DNA from: Streptomyces spiralis
GTDB lineage: Bacteria > Actinomycetota > Actinomycetes > Streptomycetales > Streptomycetaceae
Direction: 5' to 3'
Length of the DNA: 64,000 bases
Assembly (NCBI RefSeq): GCF_014654675.1
Contig: NZ_BNBC01000020.1
Coordinates: forward strand, 91,358-155,357
Part shown: one piece after another, positions 16,517 to 25,063 of the stretch
How the letters are laid out: each line of letters starts with the position of its first letter
Position numbering within the stretch: the first letter of the stretch is position 1
The notes under the pieces: model-generated
The model's database searches: none
What the model saw: the letters and a program-made list of their open reading frames with translations, nothing else
What the model was told of the DNA's origin: nothing
Program-made: the position numbers and the translations under genes

Positions 16517-16999
16517 ATGACCGTCCGACCCGTGGTCAAGCGCACCGCTCGAGCCGTTCTCCTCGACGGCGACGACCTGATCCTGATCAAGCGCACCAAG
16601 CCCGGTGTCGACCCCTACTGGGTCACCCCCGGAGGCGGGGTCGAGCCGGGGGACACCACCGTCGTCGACGCCCTGCACCGCGAGGTGTACGAGGAGCTCG
16701 GCGCAAAGATCACTGACGTCGTGCCCTGCTTCGTGGACACCGTGGAACACATCGGCGCGGACGGTGGCGCAACCGGTGTCAAAGTGCAGCACTTCTTCGT
16801 CTGCCGTCTGGAGTCGATGGACCCCTCTCTGCGACACGGTCCAGAGGTGGAGGAGCCCGCCGGCGAGTACGAGATCGTGCGGGTGCCGTTCACCCGGGTG
16901 GGGATCGCCTCGGTCCACCTCGTCCCGCTGTCCCTGCGGCACTACCTGGACGGCAATATCGAGGGTGTCCGGGCCATGCACGCACCGGACCTGGGCTGA
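16517..16999 (+). CDS. Nudix hydrolase-family protein
   Basis: A 160-residue Nudix-fold protein. The Nudix box is GGVEPGDTTVVDALHREVYE followed by ELGA: the metal-binding REVYEELGA core is intact, but the glutamate normally seven residues before REV is a threonine. Nudix enzymes hydrolyse nucleoside diphosphate derivatives; the substrate here is unknown and a somewhat altered activity is possible. The start ATG at 16517 (MTVRPVVKR) matches the first strand of the fold. An upstream in-frame GTG at 16454 would place a parS site in a frame not used elsewhere, so I reject it. Confidence 0.85.
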   Translation: MTVRPVVKRTARAVLLDGDDLILIKRTKPGVDPYWVTPGGGVEPGDTTVVDALHREVYEELGAKITDVVPCFVDTVEHIGADGGATGVKVQHFFVCRLESMDPSLRHGPEVEEPAGEYEIVRVPFTRVGIASVHLVPLSLRHYLDGNIEGVRAMHAPDLG

Positions 17000-17012
17000 C
17001 CGAGCGCCGTAC

Positions 17013-17026
17013 GTTTCACGTGAAAC
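17013..17026. other. parS site (exact)
   Basis: Exact GTTTCACGTGAAAC, 13 bp after the Nudix stop codon and upstream of a GNAT gene. Confidence 0.95.
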
Positions 17027-17137
17027 ACCCGGCGCCTGTCCGCGTGCCGTCCGGACTCCCACGGGATGGCCAAAAGCACGTACGTCCGTCTCGAAAGGAG
17101 TGGACGGGGACGACGCCCGTCGGACAGCCTGACCTGC

Positions 17138-18004
17138 GTGTCGACTCCTTCCCCTGCCGCTCTGCCCATCCGCCGTCTGACGCTCCGCGATCTCACCGCC
17201 TGCGCCGACCTGTCCGAGAACCGGGGGTGGCCGCGCGAGGAGCACAAGTGGGGCTTCCTCCTCAGCTCCGGGAAGGGATACGGCATCGACGACCCCGACG
17301 GAGGACTCGTCGCCGCCTGCGTCGTCACGGAGTACGGACCCCAGGAGCGACCGGGGCTGGGCGCCATCGGCATGGTCCTGGTCGCTGAGCGGCACGCCCG
17401 CCAGGGCATCGGCCGCCGGTTGATGCGTCACGTCGTCTCGACGATGGGCACCACCCCGCTGACCCTGCACGCGACGCCGAACGGCCGCCCGCTGTACGAG
17501 GAGCTCGGCTTCAAGGTCACTGGCCGGGCCGAGATGGTGCGGGGCCGCTTCACTCCGGACGGTTCGCCGTCCCCCGTCACCACTCGAGCGGCCACCGCCG
17601 AGGACCTCACCGGCATCCTCGCCCTGGACGAGGAGGTGTTCGGTGCCGACCGTACCCCTCTGATCATCCGGCTGCCCGCGTTCGCCGACCAGTTGCGGGT
17701 CGCCGAGGACGGCGACGGGATCACGGGGTACGCGGCCGCCTGGCCGAACATGGAGACCCACGTGGTGGGCCCGCTGATCGCACGGGACACGGAGACGGCC
17801 AGGGCGCTGATCGCCTCCCTCGCCGCTCACACCGACCGCCCGCTGCGCACCGACATCGATGTGCGCCACGAGGAACTGCTGACCTGGGTGAAGCAGCGCG
17901 GCCTGGCGTCGATCGCCTTCAACTCGGTCATGACATACGGCACCGCGGAGCTCCCCGGCGACTGGACTCGCCGGTTCGCTCCGCTGACCGTGGCGGCGGG
18001 ATGA
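17138..18004 (+). CDS. Tandem GNAT N-acetyltransferase
   Basis: A 288-residue protein with two GNAT-like halves. The first has the acetyl-CoA pyrophosphate loop region RHARQGIGRRLM (Q/R-x-x-G-x-G/R) and a family ending PLYEELGFKV. The second, from about residue 145, resembles the YitH-type C-terminal acetyltransferase domain (RAATAEDLTGILALDEEVFG, later GYAAAWPNMETHVVGPLIA). The acceptor substrate is unknown. The start GTG at 17138 (VSTPSPAALPIRRL) places the first strand correctly; sequence upstream in frame is Arg-rich and unconserved. The 3' end is 3 bp from the convergent HbpS-like gene. Confidence 0.8.
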   Translation: MSTPSPAALPIRRLTLRDLTACADLSENRGWPREEHKWGFLLSSGKGYGIDDPDGGLVAACVVTEYGPQERPGLGAIGMVLVAERHARQGIGRRLMRHVVSTMGTTPLTLHATPNGRPLYEELGFKVTGRAEMVRGRFTPDGSPSPVTTRAATAEDLTGILALDEEVFGADRTPLIIRLPAFADQLRVAEDGDGITGYAAAWPNMETHVVGPLIARDTETARALIASLAAHTDRPLRTDIDVRHEELLTWVKQRGLASIAFNSVMTYGTAELPGDWTRRFAPLTVAAG

Positions 18005-18007
18005 GCG

Positions 18008-18427
18008 TCAGGCCAGAGCCTTCACCGCGGTGACGGCGAAGGCGTGGTCCTGCTCCGGCGCGCCGCCGCCGACGCCGATCGCTCCGATCAGGCGGCCGTC
18101 GCGCCGCACGGGCACGCCGCCCGCGATGAACAGCAGCGGCCGGTCGAGCGCGGTGGGCAGGGTGTGGAAGAGACCGCCCGGCTGCACGGCGTCGACGAGG
18201 TCGGCGGTCGGGGTGTCCAGCTGGAGGGCCGTGTAGGCCTTGCGTGTGCTGGTCTCTCCGGAGATGAGGACGGCCCGGTCATCGCGCCGGAAGGCGAGCA
18301 GGTGGCCCCCGGCGTCCAGCACGGTGACGCTGACGGTGACACCGGCTGCCTCGGCCGCGCTGTGGGCGGCGGCGACGAGGGTCTCCGCGTCCTGGATGGT
18401 CAGCGGGGCGACGGTGGTGGTGCTCAT
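18008..18427 (-). CDS. GlcG/HbpS-like (DUF336) haem-binding family protein
   Basis: A 139-residue protein of the GlcG/HbpS family: LTIQDAETLVAAAHSAAEAA, then VLDAGGHLLAFRRDD, then IGVGGGAPEQDHAFAVTAV. Streptomyces HbpS is an extracellular haem-degrading sensor partner, but this copy has no signal peptide and no adjacent two-component genes, so its role is open. The start is ATG at 18427, with GGAG 9 nt upstream; a second in-frame ATG at 18457 has no ribosome site. It may be co-transcribed with the MFS gene upstream (97-bp gap). Confidence 0.82.
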   Translation of the reverse strand: MSTTTVAPLTIQDAETLVAAAHSAAEAAGVTVSVTVLDAGGHLLAFRRDDRAVLISGETSTRKAYTALQLDTPTADLVDAVQPGGLFHTLPTALDRPLLFIAGGVPVRRDGRLIGAIGVGGGAPEQDHAFAVTAVKALA

Positions 18428-18524
18428 CGGAGGTTTCTCCTTGTCGGTGGTGCTCATGGAAGGGTGGTGGGGTTGAGCCGGACGGTGCGGGGACGGCCCT
18501 GGCCCCGCGACGCCCGGCCCGGGA

Positions 18525-19733
18525 TCAGTGACGGACGGCGGTCGGCTGATCGACGCGGGTGGAACCGAGGACGACGGTGCTCGGTGTGCTGTCCCGGCGC
18601 TCCAGAGCCGCCGAGACGACGGCGAGGACCAGAGCGCCTGCCGCGAGGACCGCGCCGACCCAGTTGGGGGCGGTGTAGCCGAAGCCGGCCGCGATCACCA
18701 GTCCGCCGAGCCACGCGGACAGCGCGTTGCCCAGGTTGAAGGCACCGATATTGACGGCCGAGGCCAGCGTCGGGGCACCGTGTGCCTGGTCCAGGACGCG
18801 CTTCTGCAGCGGCGGTACGGTCGCGAAGCCCAGGGCACCGATCAGGACGATGGTCACGGCAGCCGCGATCTTGTGGTGGGCCGTGAGCGTGAACAGGGCC
18901 AGAACCACGGCCAGGGCGCCGAGGGAGACGTACAGAAGGGGCATCAGAGCCCGGTCGGCGAACCTGCCGCCGACGAGGTTCCCGCCGACCATGCCGAGAC
19001 CGAAGAGGACCAGCAGCCAGGTGACGGAGCCGTCGGAGAAGCCGGCGACATGGGTCATCATCGGGGCGATGTAGGTGATGGCCGCGAAGACACCGCCGAA
19101 GCCGAGGACGGTCATCGCCATGGCCAGCAGCACCTGCGTGTTCTTGAAGGCGGCCAGTTCGTGGCGCAGCCGGACTGCCTCGCTCCTGGGCACCTCGGGG
19201 ACGAGCTTGGCGATGCCGGCCAGGCCGACGACGCCGAGTCCTGCGACGATGCCGAAGGTGATGCGCCATCCGGCGGCCTGTCCGATCAGGGTGCCGAGCG
19301 GAACGCCCACGACATTGGCGACGGTCAGACCGGTGAACATCATCGCGATGGCACCGGCCCGCTTGTCCGGCGCGACCAGGTCCGCCGCGACGACGGAACC
19401 GATGCCGAAGAAGGCGCCGTGTGCCAGTGAGGCGACCACCCGACCGATCAGCATGACCGAGAAGGCGGGGGCCAGCGCGGAGAGCAGATTCCCGGCGATG
19501 AACAGTCCCATCAGGAGCATCAGCATCCGCTTGCGGGGGATCTTGGTCCCGAGCACGGTCATCAGCGGGGCGCCGAACATGACGCCCAGCGCATAGCCGG
19601 TCACCAGCAGACCGGCGGTCGGGATCGAGACGGCGAAGTCGCCCGCGATCTCGGGCAGCAACCCCATGATCACGAACTCGGTCGTTCCGATCCCGAAGGC
19701 CCCGATCGCGAGGGCCAGAAGCGCGAGAGGCAT
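18525..19733 (-). CDS. MFS transporter, DHA1/AraJ type
   Basis: A 402-residue major facilitator with twelve hydrophobic segments. The N-terminus MPLALLALAIGAFGIGTTEF is typical of the drug:H+ antiporter-1 group that includes AraJ and chloramphenicol exporters; GRVVASLAHGAFFGIGS is the family loop between helices 4 and 5. The exported compound is unknown. The start ATG at 19733 has GGAAGG 9 nt upstream. It is divergent from a MarR regulator, the classical arrangement for a substrate-induced efflux pump. Confidence 0.9.
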   Translation of the reverse strand: MPLALLALAIGAFGIGTTEFVIMGLLPEIAGDFAVSIPTAGLLVTGYALGVMFGAPLMTVLGTKIPRKRMLMLLMGLFIAGNLLSALAPAFSVMLIGRVVASLAHGAFFGIGSVVAADLVAPDKRAGAIAMMFTGLTVANVVGVPLGTLIGQAAGWRITFGIVAGLGVVGLAGIAKLVPEVPRSEAVRLRHELAAFKNTQVLLAMAMTVLGFGGVFAAITYIAPMMTHVAGFSDGSVTWLLVLFGLGMVGGNLVGGRFADRALMPLLYVSLGALAVVLALFTLTAHHKIAAAVTIVLIGALGFATVPPLQKRVLDQAHGAPTLASAVNIGAFNLGNALSAWLGGLVIAAGFGYTAPNWVGAVLAAGALVLAVVSAALERRDSTPSTVVLGSTRVDQPTAVRH

Positions 19734-19755
19734 GAGGGGACACCTTCCCAAACGA

Positions 19756-19798
19756 TTGCAGGTGCGCTTTGCGTGCCTTCACAATAATTGCAGACGCG
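19756..19798. promoter_or_regulatory. Candidate MarR operator repeats in the MFS–marR gap
   Basis: TTGCAGGTGCG (19756–19766) and TTGCAGACGCG (19788–19798) are direct repeats 32 bp apart, about three helical turns, in the 139-bp divergent gap. This AT-richer stretch is where a MarR regulator would normally bind to control itself and the pump. The match to a known operator is not established. Confidence 0.35.
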
Positions 19799-19872
19799 GG
19801 CTAATGGCAAACGGGGGCTATTGCGGTGCTGCTCTATCCTGGAGTCAACCGCTCGGGATGAAGGAGACGCCC

Positions 19873-20337
19873 ATGACAGCGACGGACCCCGCGCTCACCG
19901 CTCTCGCCCAGGGCTGGTGCGCTCTCTCGCTGCTCCACGGGAGGATCGAGGCGCACATCGAACGCGCTCTGCAGTCGGGGCACGACCTGAGCGTGCGCGA
20001 GTACTCCCTGCTCGACGTGCTCAGCCGACAGCACGACGGCGAGGGCGGCCATCTGCAGATGAAGCAAGTGGCCGACGCGGTCGTCCTCAGCCAGAGCGCC
20101 ACCACCCGGCTCGTCACCCGGCTCGAGGACCGCGGGCTGCTCGAGCGGTACCTGTGCCCCACCGACCGCCGCGGCATCTACACCAACGTCACCGAGGCAG
20201 GGCTCAAGCTCCTGGAGGAGGCCCGGCCGACCAACGACGCCGCCCTGCGCGAGGCGCTCGACGAGGCCGCGCAGAGCCCGGAGCTGGCACCGCTGGTCCG
20301 GGTCGTCGAGTCCCTGAAGGCCCCGGCTGCCGCATAA
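19873..20337 (+). CDS. MarR-family transcriptional regulator
   Basis: A 154-residue winged-helix regulator of the MarR family. The DNA-binding core reads YSLLDVLSRQHDGEGGHLQM, then ADAVVLSQSATTRLVTRLED and a wing RYLCPTDRRGIYTNVT. Start ATG at 19873 with GGAG 8 nt upstream. It is divergent from an AraJ-type MFS exporter, which it probably represses. A GNAT gene begins 9 bp after its stop, so the two are likely co-transcribed. Confidence 0.9.
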   Translation: MTATDPALTALAQGWCALSLLHGRIEAHIERALQSGHDLSVREYSLLDVLSRQHDGEGGHLQMKQVADAVVLSQSATTRLVTRLEDRGLLERYLCPTDRRGIYTNVTEAGLKLLEEARPTNDAALREALDEAAQSPELAPLVRVVESLKAPAAA

Positions 20338-20346
20338 GGTGCGGCC

Positions 20347-20799
20347 ATGGGAGATCTTGAGATACGGAAGGCCGTCACCGACGACGTCTCGGCCATCGTC
20401 GCCATGCTCGCGGACGACCCGCTGGGCGCCCAGCGGGAGTCCCCCGACGACCTCGCCCCGTACCTGGCCGCACTGGAACGGCTCAGCGCGGACCCGAACC
20501 AGCACCTGGTCGTCGCCGCCCGCGAGGGCCGCGTCGTCGGCACACTTCAGCTGACGGTCATCCCCGGCCTGTCGCGGCGGGGGGCGACACGCTCGATCAT
20601 CGAGGCCGTACGCATCCATGCCGACGAGCGGGGAAGCGGGCTGGGCACCCAGCTGATCGAGTGGGCGATCGCGGAGTCCCGGCGCCAGGGCTGTCAGTTG
20701 GTGCAGCTCACGTCCGACCGAACACGTACCGATGCGCACCGCTTTTACGAGCGGCTCGGATTCGAGGCCTCACACATCGGCTTCAAGCTTCCGCTGTAG
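20347..20799 (+). CDS. GNAT N-acetyltransferase
   Basis: A 150-residue single-domain acetyltransferase. The acetyl-CoA loop is VRIHADERGSGLGTQLIEWA, and the C-terminal motif is TDAHRFYERLGFEASHIGFK. It is close to PaiA/YjcF-like small GNATs, but the acceptor is unknown. It starts 9 bp after marR and is probably expressed with it. The gene ends 22 bp before a 42-bp palindrome holding a parS site. Confidence 0.88.
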   Translation: MGDLEIRKAVTDDVSAIVAMLADDPLGAQRESPDDLAPYLAALERLSADPNQHLVVAAREGRVVGTLQLTVIPGLSRRGATRSIIEAVRIHADERGSGLGTQLIEWAIAESRRQGCQLVQLTSDRTRTDAHRFYERLGFEASHIGFKLPL

Positions 20800-20821
20800 C
20801 GACGAACTCCCGCTGCAAAGG

Positions 20822-20863
20822 CGCTGAGGGGGCCTGTTTCACGTGAAACAGGCCCCCTCAGCG
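20822..20863. terminator. 42-bp perfect palindrome: bidirectional terminator centred on parS
   Basis: Two 21-bp arms, CGCTGAGGGGGCCTGTTTCAC and its exact complement, meet at the CACGTG core with no spacer. As RNA it would fold into a very stable hairpin on either strand, between convergent GNAT and beta-lactamase genes. Its centre is an exact parS site, so one element can serve both transcription termination and ParB binding. Confidence 0.85.
20836..20849. other. parS site (exact)
   Basis: Exact GTTTCACGTGAAAC at the dyad centre of the 42-bp palindrome. Confidence 0.95.
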
Positions 20864-20872
20864 AGAGGCGGG

Positions 20873-22258
20873 CTACCCGATGCCCCGCCACCCCTCCGGA
20901 TCGACTCCACCGGGAACCGACGCGTTCTCGTCGTAGGGCTGCCGCGTGAACACGAAGGACCCGAGGTCCAGATGGTCCACGGAGCCGTCGGGCCGCCGTA
21001 CGGGCCGCAGCAGCTCTCCGGCGTAGTACCCCTCCAGCCCGGTCCAGGTACCGTCACCGTTCGCCCGGAATCGCGAACGCCGGCCGGTGCCGGACAGCGG
21101 CTCCAGGGAGATGAGCCCGTCGGCCGTCAGCCGCAGGCCGAAGCCGTACGTCCCCCAGTACCACTGCCCCGCCAGCTCCAGCACGGACGGCTCCACCTCC
21201 GGCAGCGGCCGCCAGGGCTCCGGAATCCGCGGTTCGGCGTCGGCGACGATGCGGACCAGATCCGCACCCACGGTGGCCAGCGGCACGCCTGAGGTGCAGT
21301 TGGCCAGTACAACGGCGGCCACGTCGTCCTCCACGGCGACGGTGAGGAAGGCGAGAAAGCCCGGCAGCGACCCCGAGTGCCCCACCAGCAGCCGCTCGCC
21401 CGACCGCCGCAGCTCCAGTCCCAGACCGTAGGCGTACCCCGTCACCACGTCCACGTCCTCGGGCGGGGCCGACGGCTGCCGCATCTCGCGCAGCGACTCG
21501 GCGCTCAGCACCCGGTCGTCCCCCTGGACGAGGAAGACGGCGAACCGGGCCAGGTCGGCCGTGGTGGACCAGAGTTGTCCGGCCGGGGCCATCCGGCCGA
21601 GGTCTTCGGCGGGCTCGGGCAGCATCACGTCGGCCCACGGGTGCACCGCCCAGCCACCGGCATGGGGCGCCTGAGGTCGAGTGCTTGTCCGCTGCAGCCC
21701 CAGGGGTTCGAGTACTTCCCGCCGAAGGACGTCCTCCCACGCGGCGCCGCGCAGCTTCTCGACGAGCGCGCCCAGGACGGTGTAGCCGGGATTGGAGTAG
21801 TGGAACCGTCGTCCGACCGGGTGCCGCAGCGGCTTCTCGCCGAGCACGTCGGCGAGTTCGGGGCGAAGTGTTCCAGGGGTCCTCTCCCACCAGGGTGCGG
21901 GCGACTCGGCGGCCAGGCCGCCGGTGTGCGCCAGCAGATCCCCGATCGTCGCCTCCCCCGCACCGGTTCCCGGCAGATGCTTCTCCAGTGGGTCCACGAG
22001 ATCGAGGAGGCCCTCGTCGCGCAGGCGCAGCACGAGCACGGCGGTGAAGGTCTTGGTGATCGAGCCGATGCGGTACTGCGTGTTCTCGTCCGGCGCATGC
22101 CCGTCCACCGAGGTCCGCGCGCCGTGCCAGACCGTCCGCCCACCACGGGCGACCGCGGCGACGAGCGACGGTGCCCGTCCCTCGGCCTGGGCGACCGCGA
22201 TCCGGTGCAGCAGGGCCCGGCGGGTACTCGGAAGCAGCTCGTCCTGAGGTGTCGTCAT
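20873..22258 (-). CDS. Serine beta-lactamase/esterase family protein (class C fold)
   Basis: A 461-residue member of the beta-lactamase/DD-peptidase superfamily. The three active-site motifs are visible: SITK (Ser-x-x-Lys) in RIGSITKTFTAV, Tyr-Ser-Asn in FHYSNPGYTVLG, and His-Ser-Gly in VGHSGSLPGF. A C-terminal lipocalin-like extension of about 120 residues follows. No signal peptide is visible, so this is more likely a cytoplasmic esterase or peptidase than a secreted beta-lactamase. The start taken is ATG at 22258 (MTTPQDELL), with GAGGG closely upstream; an upstream in-frame start at 22288 is less likely. Confidence 0.85.
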   Translation of the reverse strand: MTTPQDELLPSTRRALLHRIAVAQAEGRAPSLVAAVARGGRTVWHGARTSVDGHAPDENTQYRIGSITKTFTAVLVLRLRDEGLLDLVDPLEKHLPGTGAGEATIGDLLAHTGGLAAESPAPWWERTPGTLRPELADVLGEKPLRHPVGRRFHYSNPGYTVLGALVEKLRGAAWEDVLRREVLEPLGLQRTSTRPQAPHAGGWAVHPWADVMLPEPAEDLGRMAPAGQLWSTTADLARFAVFLVQGDDRVLSAESLREMRQPSAPPEDVDVVTGYAYGLGLELRRSGERLLVGHSGSLPGFLAFLTVAVEDDVAAVVLANCTSGVPLATVGADLVRIVADAEPRIPEPWRPLPEVEPSVLELAGQWYWGTYGFGLRLTADGLISLEPLSGTGRRSRFRANGDGTWTGLEGYYAGELLRPVRRPDGSVDHLDLGSFVFTRQPYDENASVPGGVDPEGWRGIG

Positions 22259-22499
22259 GCCCTCAGTCCATCCGGTACACCCGTGCACGTCGAGCGGATT
22301 TCACCCGCGACGGCCGGCCTGGGCAGTGGTGGCCACCCGCCCCGGCGAGGTCGAGATCAGTCGGCTTGCCCGTGTCGGCCGAGTACACCGCGCTGAGCCC
22401 CGAGCACGAGGCCTGCCGACGAGCCCGGATCGCGCACCGATGAGTTTCCCGAGCCGCGCTGGTCTATAGGCCGGACACCCACGGACGGAAGGCTCGGCC

Positions 22500-23066
22500 A
22501 TGCGGAAACTGATCTACGGCATGAACCTGACCCTGGACGGCTACATCGCCGCGGCCGGCGACGACATCGGCTGGAGCGGACCGCCGAGCCACGAGCTGTT
22601 CCAGTGCTGGCTCGACCACGAGCAGGCGAGTGCCCTGTCGCTGTACGGGCGCAAGCTGTGGGAGACGATGAGCTCCTACTGGCCGACCGGCGACCAGCAG
22701 CCCAACGCCACCCCGGCGGAGATCGAGTTCGCGCGGAACTGGCGGGACACGCCGAAGGTGGTGTTCTCCTCGACGATCGACAAGGTCGACTGGAACACCC
22801 GCCTGGTCACCGGCGACGCGATCGCCGAGATCACCCGGCTCAAGGCCGAGGACGGCGGCCCAATGAACATCGGCGGCGCAACGCTTGCCGGGGCGGCCAT
22901 GCGCGCCGGGCTGATCGACGAGTACGTGATCGTCGCCCATCCGGTCCTGGTGGGCGGCGGCACGCCGTTCTTCACCGCGCTGGACAGCTGGGTGAACCTG
23001 AACCTGGTGGAGACGCGGACGTTTCCCGGCGGCGTGGTCCTGACCAGATACGAGACGAGGCGCTGA
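22500..23066 (+). CDS. Dihydrofolate reductase-like (RibD C-terminal family) protein
   Basis: A 188-residue protein of the RibD C-terminal/DHFR-like family: MRKLIYGMNLTLDGYIAAAG, then LYGRKLWETMSSYWP, then NIGGATLAGAAMRAGLIDEY and HPVLVGGGTPFF. These proteins use the DHFR fold and NADPH, but isolated paralogues such as this one generally have no assigned substrate. True dihydrofolate reductase (FolA) is not implied. The gene faces dnaB, with a 62-bp gap holding no strong hairpin. Confidence 0.87.
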   Translation: MRKLIYGMNLTLDGYIAAAGDDIGWSGPPSHELFQCWLDHEQASALSLYGRKLWETMSSYWPTGDQQPNATPAEIEFARNWRDTPKVVFSSTIDKVDWNTRLVTGDAIAEITRLKAEDGGPMNIGGATLAGAAMRAGLIDEYVIVAHPVLVGGGTPFFTALDSWVNLNLVETRTFPGGVVLTRYETRR

Positions 23067-23128
23067 GCAGCTTCCAGCTGTCTCATGGCTTGGGGCGGCT
23101 TGAATCCGGGACCCCACATGAGCACCGG

Positions 23129-24604
23129 TCAGGTCTGCGCCATGTCCACGAACCGCGAGTAATGGCCCTGGAAGGCGACCGTGATCGTCGCCGTCGGGCC
23201 GTTTCGGTGCTTGGCCACGATCAGGTCGGCCTCGCCGGCGCGCGGCGACTCCTTCTCGTAGGCGTCCTCGCGATGGAGCAGGATGACCATGTCGGCGTCC
23301 TGCTCGATGGAGCCGGACTCGCGCAGGTCGGAGACCATCGGCTTCTTGTCCGTGCGCTGCTCGGGGCCACGGTTGAGCTGGGAGAGCGCGATGACCGGGA
23401 TCTCCAGCTCCTTGGCCAGCAGCTTGAGGTTGCGGGACATGTCCGAGACCTCCTGCTGGCGGCTCTCGGCGCGCTTGGAGCCACCGGACTGCATCAGCTG
23501 GAGGTAGTCGATGACGACCAGCTTGAGGTCGTTGCGCTGTTTCAGGCGCCGGCACTTGGCGCGGATCTCCATCATCGACAGGTTCGGGGAGTCGTCGATG
23601 TAGAGCGGGGCAGCCGAGACGTCCGGCATGCGGCGGGCCAGCCGCGTCCAGTCCTCGTCGGTCATCGTGCCCGAGCGCATGTGGTGCAGGGCGACCCGGG
23701 CCTCCGCGGACAGCAGACGCATCGCGATCTCGTTGCGGCCCATCTCCAGGGAGAAGATGACGCTCGGCAGGTTGTGCTTGATCGACGCGGCCCGCGCGAA
23801 GTCCAGCGCGAGCGTCGACTTACCCATCGCGGGCCGTGCGGCGATGACGATCATCTGCCCCGGGTGCAGGCCGTTCGTCAGCGAGTCGAAGTCGGTGAAC
23901 CCGGTGGGCACACCGGTCATCTCCCCGCTGCGCGAGCCGATCGCCTCGATCTCGTCGAGCGCGCCCTCCATGATGTCGCCCAGCGGCAGATAGTCCTCGC
24001 TGGTGCGCTGTTCGGTGACGGCGTAGATCTCGGCCTGGGCGCGGTTGACGATCTCGTCGACGTCGTCGTCGGCCGCGTATCCCATCTGTGTGATCCGCGT
24101 ACCCGCTTCGACCAGGCGGCGCAGGACCGCGCGCTCGTGGACGATCTCCGCGTAGTACGCGGCGTTCGCCGCCGTGGGCACGGTCTGCACGAGGGAGTGC
24201 AGATACGAGGCACCGCCCACCTTGTTGATCTCGCCGCGCTTGGTGAGCTCGGCGGCGATGGTGATGGGGTCGGCCGGCTCGCCCTTGGCATAGACGTCGA
24301 GGATGGCCTGGTAGATCGTCTCGTGCGCGGGCTTGTAGAAGTCGTGGCCCTTGAGGATCTCGACGACATCGGCGATGGCGTCCTTGGACAGGAGCATCCC
24401 ACCGAGGACGGACTGCTCCGCGTCCAGATCCTGCGGGGGGACGCGCTCGAACGACGAGCCGCTGTCCCACTTGCCGTCGTCCGGGCCACGGTCGTGCTGT
24501 TCGTCGCGGCCGCGGACCTGGTCGGGCCGACGCCGGGAGGCGGGCAGACGATCGCTGGGTCCGCTGTCGGCCCACGGGTCGTCCAAGGGCTCGGAAATGC
24601 TCAC
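23129..24604 (-). CDS. dnaB: Replicative DNA helicase DnaB
   Basis: The hexameric 5'-3' helicase that unwinds the chromosome ahead of the replisome (491 aa). The N-terminal domain starts at FERVPPQDLDAEQSVLGGML and the RecA-like domain carries the Walker A sequence ARPAMGKSTLAL, the Walker B region LVVIDYLQLM, and the C-terminal SQLNRGPEQRTDKKPMVSDL. The first 45 residues are charged and disordered, an actinobacterial trait. No intein is present. The start GTG at 24604 has GGAGGAGGT 6 nt upstream. A group of DnaA boxes lies in the 459-bp region upstream. Confidence 0.96.
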   Translation of the reverse strand: MSISEPLDDPWADSGPSDRLPASRRRPDQVRGRDEQHDRGPDDGKWDSGSSFERVPPQDLDAEQSVLGGMLLSKDAIADVVEILKGHDFYKPAHETIYQAILDVYAKGEPADPITIAAELTKRGEINKVGGASYLHSLVQTVPTAANAAYYAEIVHERAVLRRLVEAGTRITQMGYAADDDVDEIVNRAQAEIYAVTEQRTSEDYLPLGDIMEGALDEIEAIGSRSGEMTGVPTGFTDFDSLTNGLHPGQMIVIAARPAMGKSTLALDFARAASIKHNLPSVIFSLEMGRNEIAMRLLSAEARVALHHMRSGTMTDEDWTRLARRMPDVSAAPLYIDDSPNLSMMEIRAKCRRLKQRNDLKLVVIDYLQLMQSGGSKRAESRQQEVSDMSRNLKLLAKELEIPVIALSQLNRGPEQRTDKKPMVSDLRESGSIEQDADMVILLHREDAYEKESPRAGEADLIVAKHRNGPTATITVAFQGHYSRFVDMAQT

Positions 24605-24786
24605 CGAGCGACCTCCTCCCGTCCGCCGAGCGGACCTCGCCGTGCCCCTCATTTCTACGGCACGGCACTGACAATTCGAGAAGCCCGACTCCGCTTCTGG
24701 CCCGTCTTTTTATGACGGTTTGGAAGCCTGCGGACGGAGCGCGCGCCGGACTACGGTAGGCCCCCGGGCACCGTCAGCCAATCTGG

Positions 24787-25049
24787 TTATCCACAGGCCA
24801 TGTGGACGAGCGACCGGATGCTGTGGAGAACTCCCCCAAACCTGTGCACGACCCGGTGGACAGTGCTGTGAACAAGACCTCGCCGAATTCCCCAGAACCC
24901 ATCTGACCTGCACAGTTGCCGTCCACTGGCTGTGCAGAAGAAAAACTTTCCCCGTCGGACCAAGATCGGTTCGAACGGTGCGTACAAGTGCGCAGCACGA
25001 GACACCAAGTAAGGGGTGCAAGACCTTTGCGTCACTTACCTGTGGACGA
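24787..25049. promoter_or_regulatory. DnaA-box cluster between dnaB and the MATE gene
   Basis: The 459-bp divergent gap (24605–25063) contains an exact TTATCCACA at 24787–24795 and, in reverse orientation, TCGTCCACA at 24801–24809, TTCTCCACA at 24822–24830 and TCGTCCACA at 25041–25049. Partial boxes such as TGGACAG near 24857 add to the density. This is a plausible DnaA-binding region outside oriC that may regulate dnaB or titrate DnaA. Clusters of DnaA boxes outside oriC have been described in S. coelicolor; whether this is the same locus I cannot confirm. Confidence 0.6.
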
Positions 25050-25063
25050 TTAGATTGGTGCCC

